Assembly: GCF_001425175.1 (NCBI RefSeq)
Contig: NZ_LMDV01000012.1
Coordinates: 124,001 to 188,000 of the forward strand
Length of the DNA: 64,000 nucleotides
From: Nocardioides sp. Root1257
GTDB lineage: Bacteria > Actinomycetota > Actinomycetes > Propionibacteriales > Nocardioidaceae
Direction of reading: 5' to 3'
In this document: piece after piece, positions 8,008-16,144 of the stretch
Layout: every line of letters begins with the position of its first letter
How positions within the stretch are numbered: position 1 is the stretch's first letter
Made by a program: the position numbers and the translations under genes
The notes under the pieces: generated by a model
Databases searched by the model: none
What the model was told of the DNA's origin: nothing
The model's input: the letters and a program-made list of their open reading frames with translations, nothing else

Positions 8008-9312
8008 ATGAACGACAAGCCCGCCGACAACCCCGATGACGGCGCGAACAACCCCTTCAAGGGCACGCCGTTCGAGCAGCTCTTCGGCGCGGCCACCGGC
8101 GGTGGCGCGATGCCCGACCTGAGCCAGCTCTTCGGCCAGCTCCAGAACCTCCTGCAGCCCCACGACGGCCCCGTGAACTGGGAGTTCGCGCTCGACCTGG
8201 CCCGCAAGACCGTCGCGCAGTCGCCGGACCCCACGCCGAGCCAGCGCCAGCGCGACGCGGTCGCCGACGCGCTGCGCCTCGCCGACCACTGGCTGGACGA
8301 GACCACCGCGTTCCCGTCCGGCGTCACGGCCCCGGCCGCCTGGAGCCGCGCCGAGTGGGTCGTCGGCACCACCGAGGTCTGGAAGGTGCTGGTCGAGCCG
8401 ATCGCGGAGTCGTCCGTGCAGGCGCTCGGCGGCGCCCTGCCGCCCGAGACCCGGGAGATGTCCGGCCCGCTGCTCGGCATCCTCGGCAAGGCCGTCGGTG
8501 GGATGCTCGCCGGCCAGATCGGCTCCGGCCTGGGCGCGCTCGCCTCCGAGGTCCTCAGCGTCTCCGACATCGGGCTGCCGCTCGCCGCGCCCGGCCGTGC
8601 GGCGATCGTGACCGCCAACCTCGACGCCTTCGCGGCCGACCTCGACGTCAGCGCCGACGACGTGCTGCTGTACGTCGCGCTCCGCGAGGCCGCCCACCAG
8701 CGGCTGTTCGCCCACGTGCCGTGGCTGGGCGACTACCTGATCGGCGCCGTCACCGACTACGCCCGCGGCATCGAGATCAACGCCGAGGGCATCCAGTCGC
8801 GCATCGAGGAGCAGATGCGGGGCATCGACCCGCAGAACCCCGAGTCCATGCAGGAGCTGCTGGACGGCGGGATGTTCGAGCTCGAGCGCTCCCCCGCCCA
8901 GGAGGCCGCGCTGCAGCGGCTCGAGGTCGCCCTCGCCCTGGTCGAGGGCTGGGTCGACGACGTCGTCGGCCAGGCGACCGCCGAGCGGATGCCGACCGCT
9001 GCCAAGCTGCAGGAGACCTTCCGCCGGCGCCGTGCCGCCGGCGGTCCGGCGGAGCAGACCTTCGCGACCCTGGTCGGCCTCGAGCTGCGCCCGCGCCGGC
9101 TGCGCGACGCCTCCACCCTGTGGGGCTCGCTGCGCACCCGCCAGGGCACCGAGGCCCGCGACGGCGTGTGGATGCACCCCGACCTGCTACCGACGCCGGC
9201 CGACCTCGACGACCCGCTCGGCTTCCGTGAGGACGCCTCGGCACCGGACGCGCTCAGCGACGAGGACTTCGACGCCGAGTTGAAGAAGCTCCTCGACAAG
9301 CCCGAGGAGTGA
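8008..9312 (+). CDS. Zincin-like (DUF2342) putative zinc-dependent hydrolase
   Basis: 434 residues from ATG 8008, the first Met after the divergent moaE start. It resembles the actinobacterial zincin_2/DUF2342 family, often labelled zinc-dependent metalloprotease or coenzyme F420 biosynthesis-associated. The N-terminal ~60 residues are Gly/Asn/Pro-rich (NPFKGTPFEQLFGA). A putative metal-binding helix is REAAHQRLFAHVPWL (~226-240). The C-terminus (ELRPRRLRDASTLWGSLRTR) is also family-like. The stop overlaps the next start by 4 bp (GTGA), so it is translationally coupled to the NUDIX gene. The substrate is unknown. Confidence 0.85.
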   Translation: MNDKPADNPDDGANNPFKGTPFEQLFGAATGGGAMPDLSQLFGQLQNLLQPHDGPVNWEFALDLARKTVAQSPDPTPSQRQRDAVADALRLADHWLDETTAFPSGVTAPAAWSRAEWVVGTTEVWKVLVEPIAESSVQALGGALPPETREMSGPLLGILGKAVGGMLAGQIGSGLGALASEVLSVSDIGLPLAAPGRAAIVTANLDAFAADLDVSADDVLLYVALREAAHQRLFAHVPWLGDYLIGAVTDYARGIEINAEGIQSRIEEQMRGIDPQNPESMQELLDGGMFELERSPAQEAALQRLEVALALVEGWVDDVVGQATAERMPTAAKLQETFRRRRAAGGPAEQTFATLVGLELRPRRLRDASTLWGSLRTRQGTEARDGVWMHPDLLPTPADLDDPLGFREDASAPDALSDEDFDAELKKLLDKPEE

Positions 9313-9848
9313 GCCTCCACGCCGACGCGCTCGCGGTCCTGACCGGCTGGCGGGCGCCGGACGCCGCCCAGGAGGCGCTGCGAGAGCGGTACGTCGCGCA
9401 CCTGCAGGCGCACCCGGACGGCCTGACCCGTGAGTGCCGTCCCGACCACGTGACCGCGAGCACGGTGGTGCTCAGCCCCGACCGCACCGAGGTGCTGCTG
9501 ACCCTGCACGCCAAGGCGCAGCGGTGGTTCCAGCTCGGCGGCCACTGCGAGCCGGAGGACGAGACGCTGGCGGGCGCCGCGCTGCGCGAGGCCACCGAGG
9601 AGTCCGGGCTGACCGGCCTGCGGCTCGACCCGGTGCCGGTCCAGCTCAGCGAGCACGCCGTACCGTTCTGCGGCCCGACCCGGGACGTGCACCACCTCGA
9701 CGTACGGTTCGTCGCGGTCGCGCCGGCCGGCGTCGCCCACGCGGTGAGCGAGGAGTCGCTCGACGTCCGCTGGTGGCCCGCCGACGCGCTGCCCGACCCG
9801 CAGCCCGACCTCGTCGACCTGGTCGCACTCGCTCGACTGAGGAGCTAG
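9309..9848 (+). CDS. NUDIX hydrolase
   Basis: 179 residues from a GTG start overlapping the preceding stop. A complete Nudix box is present at ~77-99: G-x5-E-x7-REATEESGL, read from GGHCEPEDETLAG onward. Such enzymes hydrolyse nucleoside diphosphates linked to another moiety using Mg2+. The ~45 residues before the domain form a helix-rich lead. The substrate cannot be read from sequence. It ends 4 bp inside the convergent M48-like gene. Confidence 0.92.
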   Translation: MSLHADALAVLTGWRAPDAAQEALRERYVAHLQAHPDGLTRECRPDHVTASTVVLSPDRTEVLLTLHAKAQRWFQLGGHCEPEDETLAGAALREATEESGLTGLRLDPVPVQLSEHAVPFCGPTRDVHHLDVRFVAVAPAGVAHAVSEESLDVRWWPADALPDPQPDLVDLVALARLRS

Positions 9849-10381
9849 TCGACCTCGTCGTGGTCGACCGGCGGCGGGTCCAGCCGGGCCGCGGCCGACC
9901 AGCCAGCCAAGTAGCCCTTCGCCCGCTCGGCCTGCGGGTAGCGGTCCACCCAGCCCCAGAACCGCGAGTTGTGGCTGGCCTCGAAGAGGTGCGCGAGCTC
10001 GTGCATCAGCACGTAGTCGATGACCCAGGACGGCATCCCCTGGAGTCGCGCCGAGAGCCGGATGGAGCGGTCGCCGGGGGTGCAGGAACCCCACCGGGCC
10101 TCCTGGTTCTCCACCCAGCGCACCGACTCCGGGAGCGCCAGGCCGCCGAGGTAGCGGTCGCTGAGCGCCTTGGCCCGCTTCATCAGGTCCTCGTCGCTGG
10201 GCTTGCGCCTGCGCTCGGACCGCTCGAGGCGCGCGATCATCGTCTCGACCCACTCCGCCTCCTCCTTGCGGGAGAGCGAGGCGGGGATCAGCACGACCAC
10301 GCGGTCGCCGTCGCGGTAGGCGGAGACCGTACGGCGGCGCCGCTTCGAGCGGCGTACCTCCACCTCGGGCCGGGTCGTCAT
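9845..10381 (-). CDS. YgjP-like (DUF45) M48-type metallopeptidase
   Basis: 178 residues with a zinc-protease motif HELAHLFEASHN: H-E-x-x-H plus a downstream His. The upstream GSCTPGDRSIRLSARL segment is characteristic of the YgjP/DUF45 (SprT-like) family. The N-terminus is very basic (RRSKRRRRTVSAYRD), suggesting nucleic-acid or acidic partner binding. There is no signal peptide, so it acts in the cytoplasm. It lies 9 bp after the PHP gene on the same strand and probably shares its transcript. The physiological substrate is unknown. Confidence 0.9.
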   Translation of the reverse strand: MTTRPEVEVRRSKRRRRTVSAYRDGDRVVVLIPASLSRKEEAEWVETMIARLERSERRRKPSDEDLMKRAKALSDRYLGGLALPESVRWVENQEARWGSCTPGDRSIRLSARLQGMPSWVIDYVLMHELAHLFEASHNSRFWGWVDRYPQAERAKGYLAGWSAAARLDPPPVDHDEVD

Positions 10382-10390
10382 GACCTGAAA

Positions 10391-11443
10391 CTAGCCGTTC
10401 GCCCAGGTCAGCAGGCGCTCCCGCGACCACGTGTTGACGATCCGGTCGGCGTCGATCCCGGCCTCCTCGGCCCGTTCGCAGCCGTAGACCTGGAAGTCGA
10501 GCTGCCCGGGAGCGTGGGCGTCGCTGTCGATCGAGACGAGGCAGCCGAGGTCGCGGGCCAGCTCGAGGAGGCGCGTCGGCGGGTCGCGACGCTCGGGGCG
10601 CGAGTTGATCTCGACGGCGGTGTTGCTCTCGACGCAGGCCTCGAAGACCGCCTTCGCGTCGAACTGGGACTCGGCGCGGGTCCCGCGGTTGCCCATCACC
10701 ATCCGGCCGGTGCAGTGCCCGAGCACGTTGGTGCGCGGGTTGCGCACCGCTCCGATCATCCGCCTGGTCATCGCCGCCGGGTCCATCTTCAGCTTGGAGT
10801 GCACGCTCGCGACCCGGACGTCGAGCCGGGCGAGCAGCTCGTCGTCCTGGTCGAGCGAGCCGTCGTCGAGGATGTCGACCTCGATGCCCTTCAGCAGCGT
10901 GAAGCCACCGTCGGCCCGGCCGCCCAGGTGCTCGTTGACCGCGTCCACCACCCCGAGCTGCCGGGTGAGCCGCTCGGGGCTCAGCCCGTGGGCGACCGTC
11001 AGCCTCGGCGAGTGGTCGGTGAGCACCAGGTAGTCGTGGCCGAGCTCGATGGCGGTGAAGGCCATCTCCTCGATCGGGGAGCCGCCGTCGGACCAGTCCG
11101 AGTGGGAGTGCAGGTCGCCGCGCAGCGCGGCCCGCAGCTCCGCGCCGCCAGGTGTGAGTGGGCCGCCGTGGTCGCGCTCGAGGGCCGCGAGCCGCTCGGG
11201 CAGCTCGCCCCGCACGGCCTGCTCGATCACCTTCGCCGAGCTCGCCCCGACCCCTGACAGCTGCGTGAGGGTCCCCTCCTCCACGGCGCGGGCCACCTCG
11301 TCGGCCGGCATCGGCAGGAGGGTGGCGGCCGCGCCGCGGAACGCCTTCACCTTGTAGGTGTCCTCCCGGGCCCGCTCCAGCAGGAACGCGATCCGGCGCA
11401 GCGCCGCCACCGGTCCCCCGTCGTAGCTCCCGTCGTGCGACAC
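10391..11443 (-). CDS. PHP domain metal-dependent phosphoesterase (PolX-like)
   Basis: 350 residues from GTG 11443, preceded by a GGAGGG ribosome site; the frame is open further upstream without support. Residues ~10-100 form a helix-hairpin-helix-like module (RIAFLLERAREDTYKVKAF, LSGVGASSAKVIEQ) as in the N-terminus of PolX-type proteins. A PHP domain follows with metal-binding motifs GDLHSHSDWSDG, LTDHSPRLTVAHGL, GIEVDIL, VASVHSK, GHCTGR, EINSRPER and SIDSDAH. The DNA polymerase core of PolX is absent. It may act on DNA ends or small phosphoesters; the true reaction is unknown. Confidence 0.88.
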   Translation of the reverse strand: MSHDGSYDGGPVAALRRIAFLLERAREDTYKVKAFRGAAATLLPMPADEVARAVEEGTLTQLSGVGASSAKVIEQAVRGELPERLAALERDHGGPLTPGGAELRAALRGDLHSHSDWSDGGSPIEEMAFTAIELGHDYLVLTDHSPRLTVAHGLSPERLTRQLGVVDAVNEHLGGRADGGFTLLKGIEVDILDDGSLDQDDELLARLDVRVASVHSKLKMDPAAMTRRMIGAVRNPRTNVLGHCTGRMVMGNRGTRAESQFDAKAVFEACVESNTAVEINSRPERRDPPTRLLELARDLGCLVSIDSDAHAPGQLDFQVYGCERAEEAGIDADRIVNTWSRERLLTWANG

Positions 11444-11782
11444 GCCGTGCCCTCCCGATATCCGTCCCGAGTTTCTTTCCTCCACACCCGGTGGAGAGCC
11501 ATTGTCGCTGGTCAGCGCCGCGCGGCGGCCGTGACGTGGCGGTTCGTCCACAGCCGTGTCCCGGCGACAGGCCGCGTCCTCCACCGGCAGAGCCGGTCTT
11601 CCACAGGTTTGTCCACAACGTTGTCCACAGGCTGGGGCCACGCCGCGTTGACCGGCGCTCCGCCCTGCTCCTAGCGTCGTCCCCAGATGAGGCCTCCGGG
11701 TCGCCGAAGGACACTCGCAAGGGGAAGGCAAGTGTCCGGCTGGCGGCGCGGGGGCCTCTTCTTCATGCCCCGCCGGGGCCGG
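11444..11782. other. Intergenic 339 bp with DnaA-box-like cluster
   Basis: No gene is seen between the PHP and enoyl-CoA hydratase genes. At 11544-11629 there are four related nonamers on the plus strand: TCGTCCACA (11544-11552), TCTTCCACA (11597-11605), and two exact TTGTCCACA (11609-11617 and 11621-11629), the last two 12 bp apart. TTGTCCACA is the preferred DnaA box of high-GC actinobacteria. No dnaA, dnaN or AT-rich unwinding region is present, so this is not an obvious origin; a DnaA-titration or regulatory site is possible. Confidence 0.5.
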
Positions 11783-12589
11783 TCAGTGCCCCGTGAAGGC
11801 CGGAGCCCGCTTCTCCTGCGCCGCCCGGATCCCCTCCTGGAGGTCCACGGTCGCGAGCGTGATCGGCTGCGCCATCGCCTCCCACTGCAGGCAGGCCTCG
11901 ACGTCCGCGTGGCCGCCGTCGCGCAGCGCGAGCTTCGTGAGCCGGCTCGCGATCGGCGCCGTCGCGGCGATCCCCGCGGCCGTGTCCAGCACGCCCTCGA
12001 GGAACGTCGCCGGCTCGTCCACCCGCGAGACCATCCCGAGCCGCAGCGCCTCGTCGGCCTCCACGACCCGCCCGGTGAGCAGCAGGTCGCGGGCGTGCGC
12101 CTCGCCCACCACGTTGGGCAGCAGGTAGGTCGCCGCCATGCCGGGGTGCATGCCGAGCTTCACGAACGGCGCGCCGAGCTTCGCGCCGGCCGCGGCGTAC
12201 CGCAGGTCGCAGGCGAGCGCCAGGCACAGGCCGGCGCCGATCGCCGCGCCGTTGACGGCCGCGATCGTCGGGACCTCGAGGCGGCGGATCGACAGCCAGG
12301 CCCGGTAGAACGCGATCATCCGGGTGCGCAGGTGGTCGACCGACGCGTCGGGCTCGCTGGCGATCCAGGAGGTGTTGCCACCGGAGCAGAACGCCGAACC
12401 CTCGCCGGTCACCACGACCGCGCGCACCGACCGGTCGGCGGCCAGCTCGTCGACCGCGGCGACCCACGAGGAGGTCATCTCGTCGGACATCGCGTTGCGC
12501 TGGTCGGGGTTGTCGAGGGTGAGCAGGGCGACGCCGTCGCGGGGCCGCTCGAGGCGCAGGTGGCTGAGGCTCAGGGAGTCGTGGGACAT
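11783..12589 (-). CDS. Enoyl-CoA hydratase/isomerase (crotonase) family protein
   Basis: 268 residues from ATG 12589 (MSHDSLSLSHLRL); the frame extends to 12670 without a ribosome site. The crotonase fold is clear: an oxyanion-hole stretch AFCSGGNTSWI, then NGAAIGAGLCLALACDLRYA and the LPNVVGEAHARDLLLTGRVV helix. Family members hydrate trans-2-enoyl-CoA in fatty-acid or other acyl-CoA degradation. No other beta-oxidation gene is adjacent, so the substrate is open. Confidence 0.9.
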   Translation of the reverse strand: MSHDSLSLSHLRLERPRDGVALLTLDNPDQRNAMSDEMTSSWVAAVDELAADRSVRAVVVTGEGSAFCSGGNTSWIASEPDASVDHLRTRMIAFYRAWLSIRRLEVPTIAAVNGAAIGAGLCLALACDLRYAAAGAKLGAPFVKLGMHPGMAATYLLPNVVGEAHARDLLLTGRVVEADEALRLGMVSRVDEPATFLEGVLDTAAGIAATAPIASRLTKLALRDGGHADVEACLQWEAMAQPITLATVDLQEGIRAAQEKRAPAFTGH

Positions 12590-12791
12590 GCGCTCAAGGT
12601 ACCCATCGGGCTCCCGCGGCGCCGTGAGGGAAATCGCGCTCATCCACGGCGCGCCGAGGGCCTCCTGCACGCTCAGCCCCGCGTGTCGTAGGGTCTGAGA
12701 CGGTTCGGCGGCACCCCGCTGGACTCCGACGGGTCTTCCCCTTCATCCCCGTCGCGACGACCGTGAAATGAATACAAGCAAGGAGGCCGTC

Positions 12792-12950
12792 ATGGCGGAG
12801 ACCTGGAGCGGCGAGTTCTACTGCGTGAAGTGCAAGGAGAAGCGCGAGGCCGAGGGCGAGATTCGCGTGAACGACAAGGGCACCAAGATGGCCAAGGGCG
12901 TCTGCCCCGTTTGCGGCACGAACCTCAACCGGATCCTCGGCAAGGCCTGA
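12792..12950 (+). CDS. Small zinc-ribbon protein (DUF5679-like)
   Basis: 52 residues. ATG 12792 is chosen over the upstream ATG at 12768 because a perfect AGGAGG (12781-12786) precedes it by 5 bp. Two CxxC pairs (FYCVKCKEKR and GVCPVCGTNL) form a zinc ribbon. The very strong ribosome site and the strong terminator downstream suggest a highly expressed single gene. It resembles the small actinobacterial DUF5679 family of unknown function. Confidence 0.88.
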   Translation: MAETWSGEFYCVKCKEKREAEGEIRVNDKGTKMAKGVCPVCGTNLNRILGKA

Positions 12951-12978
12951 CGCACGAGCGCTCAGCCCCACGAGTTCC

Positions 12979-13014
12979 ACAGCGGCGCCGCCCCTCCCGG
13001 GGCGGCGCCGCTGT
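12979..13014 (+). terminator. Strong intrinsic terminator after the zinc-ribbon gene
   Basis: Perfect 16-bp arms (acagcggcgccgcccc / ggggcggcgccgctgt) flank a TCCC loop, followed by CGTCTTTC. It starts 29 bp after the stop of the small zinc-ribbon gene and separates it from the next gene. Confidence 0.85.
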
Positions 13015-13079
13015 CGTCTTTCGGCGAACCTCCCTGTGGACAGCCGTCCGAGGCCCCGGATCCGGGGTAGGGAGCCGGC

Positions 13080-13853
13080 ATGGACCTCCTGCGCCCCGGC
13101 CTCCACGTCGTACGCCGCGACGACCGCCACCTGCAGATCGGCCTGGATCCGCCGTGGCGGGTGGTCGTGCCGGACGACCCGGACGTGCAGGCCGTGCTGG
13201 ACGACCTCGTGGCGGGACGCGCGCCCTCCCCCGCCACCCACGCGGGGCACCGGGCGCTCCGCGACCTGCGCGCCGCCGGCATGCTCGGTCCAGCCGTGGC
13301 CCCGCTGCCGACGGCCGCGGTGGCCGTGGTCGGCGACGCGCGACCGACCGGCGAGGTGGTCCGGCTGCTGCGGGCGGCCGACGTCTCCCCGGCGCCCCTC
13401 GAGGAGGCGGACCTGGCGGTCGTCGTCTCCTCCGGGGAGCCGCCCCGCGATTTGGTCGACGACCGGGTGCGCGCGGGGCAGGCGCACCTGGTGGTCGGCG
13501 CCGGCCCGCGGGGCTTCCGGGTCGGACCGTTCATCGAGCCCGGCGCCACGGCCTGCCTGCGCTGCGTGGACGCCCACCTCGCCGAGCGCGATCCTCGGCG
13601 CGGCGTCGTCGTCGAGCAGCTGGCCGGCCGCGCGGCGGCGCCCGACGACGCCCTGCTCGAGGCTCTCGCCCTGACCTGGGCGGTCCGCGACGTGCTGCGC
13701 TACCTGACCGGCGCGGTCCCGTCGACCTGGTCGGCGACGGTCCGGCTCGACCTCGACCTGGACCCCGACCGGCGCGAGTGGTCCCGGCACCCGCACTGCG
13801 GCTGCGCGTGGGACGCGCTCGGCGCAACTGACCGGGCGGTAAGTGGCGAGTAG
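13080..13853 (+). CDS. ThiF/cyclodehydratase-like (SagC-type) protein, orphan
   Basis: 257 residues with a GGGAG ribosome site just upstream of ATG 13080. The C-terminal half resembles the E1-like/ocin-ThiF proteins that bind RiPP precursors in azoline biosynthesis: GPFIEPGATACLRCVDAHLA followed by a late Cys pair in HPHCGCAWD, which together with CLRC could bind zinc. No YcaO partner, precursor peptide or dehydrogenase is found nearby, so it is an orphan here. Such stand-alone proteins occur in many actinobacteria and are labelled TOMM leader-peptide-binding proteins, but their role is unproven. It ends 10 bp before the TetR gene. Confidence 0.65.
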   Translation: MDLLRPGLHVVRRDDRHLQIGLDPPWRVVVPDDPDVQAVLDDLVAGRAPSPATHAGHRALRDLRAAGMLGPAVAPLPTAAVAVVGDARPTGEVVRLLRAADVSPAPLEEADLAVVVSSGEPPRDLVDDRVRAGQAHLVVGAGPRGFRVGPFIEPGATACLRCVDAHLAERDPRRGVVVEQLAGRAAAPDDALLEALALTWAVRDVLRYLTGAVPSTWSATVRLDLDLDPDRREWSRHPHCGCAWDALGATDRAVSGE

Positions 13854-13863
13854 GCTGCGCCGC

Positions 13864-14508
13864 ATGACGACTTCCGGACCCACTCGTCCTCGCGCCCCCC
13901 GGGTCTCGGCGGAGCAGCGTCGCGGGGAGATCCTGGTCGCCGCGGTCGACGTGTTCGGCGGGCGAGGCTTCCACAAGGCCTCCCTGGGCGAGATCGCCGA
14001 GCGGGTCGGCATCACCCACCAGGGGATCCTGCACCACTTCGGCTCCAAGGAGCAGCTGTTCGTCGAGGCCCTCGCCCACCGCGAGCGGCTGGACGTCGCC
14101 GGCTTCGAGAACCACGAGCCGCCGCGCGGTCCCGACCTGCTGCGCCACCTCGTGCACACCGCGGTCGTCAACACCGGCCGGATCGGCCTGGTCCAGGCGT
14201 ACGTCGTCCTCTCGGCCGAGTCGGTGACCGAGGGCCACCCCGCCCAGGCGTCCTTCCGGGATCGCTTCGCCGTGCTCCGGGGACTGATCGTCGCGGCCCT
14301 GGAGGCATCCCTGCCCTCGGAGCAGCACCCGCCGCCCGAGGAGGTCGAGTCCGCAGCCAGCGCGATCATCGCGGTGATGGACGGGCTCCAGGTGCAGTGG
14401 CTGCTGGCGCCCGACGAGATCCGGATGCCGGCCACCGTCGCGCTCGTCATCGACGCGATCCTCGAGCGCTGGGGAAGCACCGAGCGCACCGTCGCCGCCG
14501 CCGTCTGA
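13864..14508 (+). CDS. TetR/AcrR family regulator
   Basis: 214 residues from ATG 13864. The N-terminal HTH is standard: ILVAAVDVFGGRGFHKASLG, then AERVGITHQGILHHFGSKEQ. The C-terminal ligand domain is unassigned. It lies directly upstream of the sugar ABC transporter/GH3 cluster, and an imperfect palindrome lies in the gap, so it may control that cluster in response to a glycoside; LacI-type regulators are more usual for such loci. Autoregulation is also possible. Confidence 0.92.
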   Translation: MTTSGPTRPRAPRVSAEQRRGEILVAAVDVFGGRGFHKASLGEIAERVGITHQGILHHFGSKEQLFVEALAHRERLDVAGFENHEPPRGPDLLRHLVHTAVVNTGRIGLVQAYVVLSAESVTEGHPAQASFRDRFAVLRGLIVAALEASLPSEQHPPPEEVESAASAIIAVMDGLQVQWLLAPDEIRMPATVALVIDAILERWGSTERTVAAAV

Positions 14509-14551
14509 GCGGCGGCGGTCTCGGCAGGTAACAATTTCGCCGTCACTACTT

Positions 14552-14569
14552 ACTTACCTGTCAGCAAGT
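14552..14569. promoter_or_regulatory. Candidate operator upstream of the sugar ABC cluster
   Basis: The sequence acttacctg/tcagcaagt forms an imperfect 9+9 palindrome with outer halves ACTT...AAGT. It is the least GC-rich, most symmetric part of the 189-bp gap between the TetR gene and the solute-binding protein, and about 130 bp before the latter's start. Binding by the neighbouring TetR protein is inferred. Confidence 0.4.
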
Positions 14570-14697
14570 GTGCTTAGATCGCCCCGGCCACCCGCTGTGA
14601 CTGCCATCACAAGCCCGTCGCAGTACGGCCGCCCACCACGTGGATCCGTATCTCGACATCGCACCCGGCCTCGGCCGGACAGGGAAGGGACAGCCAG

Positions 14698-16047
14698 ATG
14701 CGCACAGCTCGTAGGCGCCGCACCGGGGCGGCAGCCGCCCTCGTCTCGGCGGCACTGCTGCTCACCGCCGCATGCGGCAGCAGCGACTCCGACGGGAGCG
14801 GCACGTCCGCCGACTCCGGCTCCTGCAAGCCCGCCGGGAAGAAGGTCACGCTGACCTTCACCTCGTGGGTCCCCGGCATGCAGGAGACGGTCGACCTCTG
14901 GAACAAGGAGAACCCGGACATCCAGGTCGACTACAAGGAGGTCGTCGGCGGCAACCAGGGCACCTACCAGGCGTACTCGAACCAGATCAAGGCCGGCAAG
15001 ACGCCCGACATCGGCATGATCGAGTTCGACAACCTCCCGTCGTTCCGGCTCCAGGACGGCCTCACCAACGTCGGCGGCTGCGAGCCGGTCCAGGAGGCGA
15101 AGAGCAAGTACGTCTCGTGGGCGATCGACCAGACCGGCTTCGGTGAGAAGGACGCCGTCTACGGCATCCCGATGGACATCGGCCCGATGGCGCTCTACTA
15201 CCGCAAGGACCTCTTCGACCAGGCCGGCATCCCGGTGCCGACGACGTGGGACGAGTACTACGAGGCTGCGAAGAAGATCGCGGCCAAGGGCGCCACGATC
15301 GGGGACTTCCCGCCCGACCAGCCCGCCTGGTTCACCTCGCTGGCCTGGCAGAACGGCGCGAAGTGGTTCTCGGTCGACGACGACAAGTGGACCGTCTCGC
15401 TCGACGACGACGCCACCAAGCAGGTCGCCGACTACTGGCAGAAGCTGATCGACGAGAAGCTCGTCGACAGCGTCCCCGGCCTCGGTGACCCGCAGTGGAA
15501 GGCCCTGGACTCCGGCAAGGAGTGGTCGATCATCGGCGCCGCCTGGACCACCAAGCTGCTCGAGAGCTCGGCGCCCAAGACCGCCGGCAAGTGGGCCGTC
15601 GCACCCATGCCGCAGTGGACCGCCGGCGACAACACCGCCGGCAACTGGGGTGGCTCGACCGCCGTCGTCTTCAAGAACTCGAAGTACCCCTACGAGGCCT
15701 CGAAGTTCGCGACCTGGGCGTTCAGCAACCTGGACGCACTGACGCTCAACAACAAGAACGGCGGCCAGTACCCGGCCACCACCGAGGGCCAGGAGCAGCT
15801 GCCGGCGCTCACCGAGGGCCTGCCCTACTACGGCGACCAGAAGGTGTGGGAGGTCTTCGCCCAGGCATCGGCCGGGGTGGACCCGAGCTTCCAGTGGGGT
15901 CCGACGATGACCGACACGTACGCCGCGCTCGCCGACGGTCTCGGCAAGGCCGTCAACGGGCAGGGGACCCTCGACGAGGCGCTCACGTCCGCGCAGGACA
16001 AGACCGTCGAGACGATGAAGTCGCAGTCGCTCACGGTCGCGGACTGA
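14698..16047 (+). CDS. Sugar ABC transporter solute-binding lipoprotein
   Basis: 449 residues. An Arg-rich signal sequence leads to a lipobox LLLTAAC with the lipidated Cys at position 26, then a Ser/Gly linker. The mature part is a family 1 extracellular solute-binding protein (ITSWVPGM-like start, NKENPDIQVDYKEV, GIPMDIGPMALYYRKDLFDQ, GNWGGSTAVVFKNSKYPYEA). It should deliver a sugar or oligosaccharide to the permeases encoded next. The adjacent GH3 enzyme suggests a beta-glucoside or other beta-linked oligosaccharide. A GGGAAGGGA-type ribosome site is upstream. Confidence 0.93.
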   Translation: MRTARRRRTGAAAALVSAALLLTAACGSSDSDGSGTSADSGSCKPAGKKVTLTFTSWVPGMQETVDLWNKENPDIQVDYKEVVGGNQGTYQAYSNQIKAGKTPDIGMIEFDNLPSFRLQDGLTNVGGCEPVQEAKSKYVSWAIDQTGFGEKDAVYGIPMDIGPMALYYRKDLFDQAGIPVPTTWDEYYEAAKKIAAKGATIGDFPPDQPAWFTSLAWQNGAKWFSVDDDKWTVSLDDDATKQVADYWQKLIDEKLVDSVPGLGDPQWKALDSGKEWSIIGAAWTTKLLESSAPKTAGKWAVAPMPQWTAGDNTAGNWGGSTAVVFKNSKYPYEASKFATWAFSNLDALTLNNKNGGQYPATTEGQEQLPALTEGLPYYGDQKVWEVFAQASAGVDPSFQWGPTMTDTYAALADGLGKAVNGQGTLDEALTSAQDKTVETMKSQSLTVAD

Positions 16048-16144
16048 ACCGCACCACCCCGCACGTGCGGCCGGCCGGCCGTCGACCTCTCCCGGCCGGC
16101 CGCACGCACCACCCGCCACCGAGGACCTGGAGGACACCGACCCG

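Noticed and set aside
11544..11629. DnaA-box cluster as the replication origin
   Set aside because: An actinobacterial origin should lie between dnaA and dnaN, with many more boxes and an AT-rich unwinding element; none is present here.
8757..11720. 987-residue minus-strand frame across the NUDIX, peptidase and PHP genes
   Set aside because: It crosses several real genes in the wrong phase; its sequence is low-complexity Arg/Ala/Gly.
13080..13853. A complete azoline/RiPP biosynthetic cluster
   Set aside because: No YcaO, dehydrogenase, precursor peptide or exporter is found nearby.
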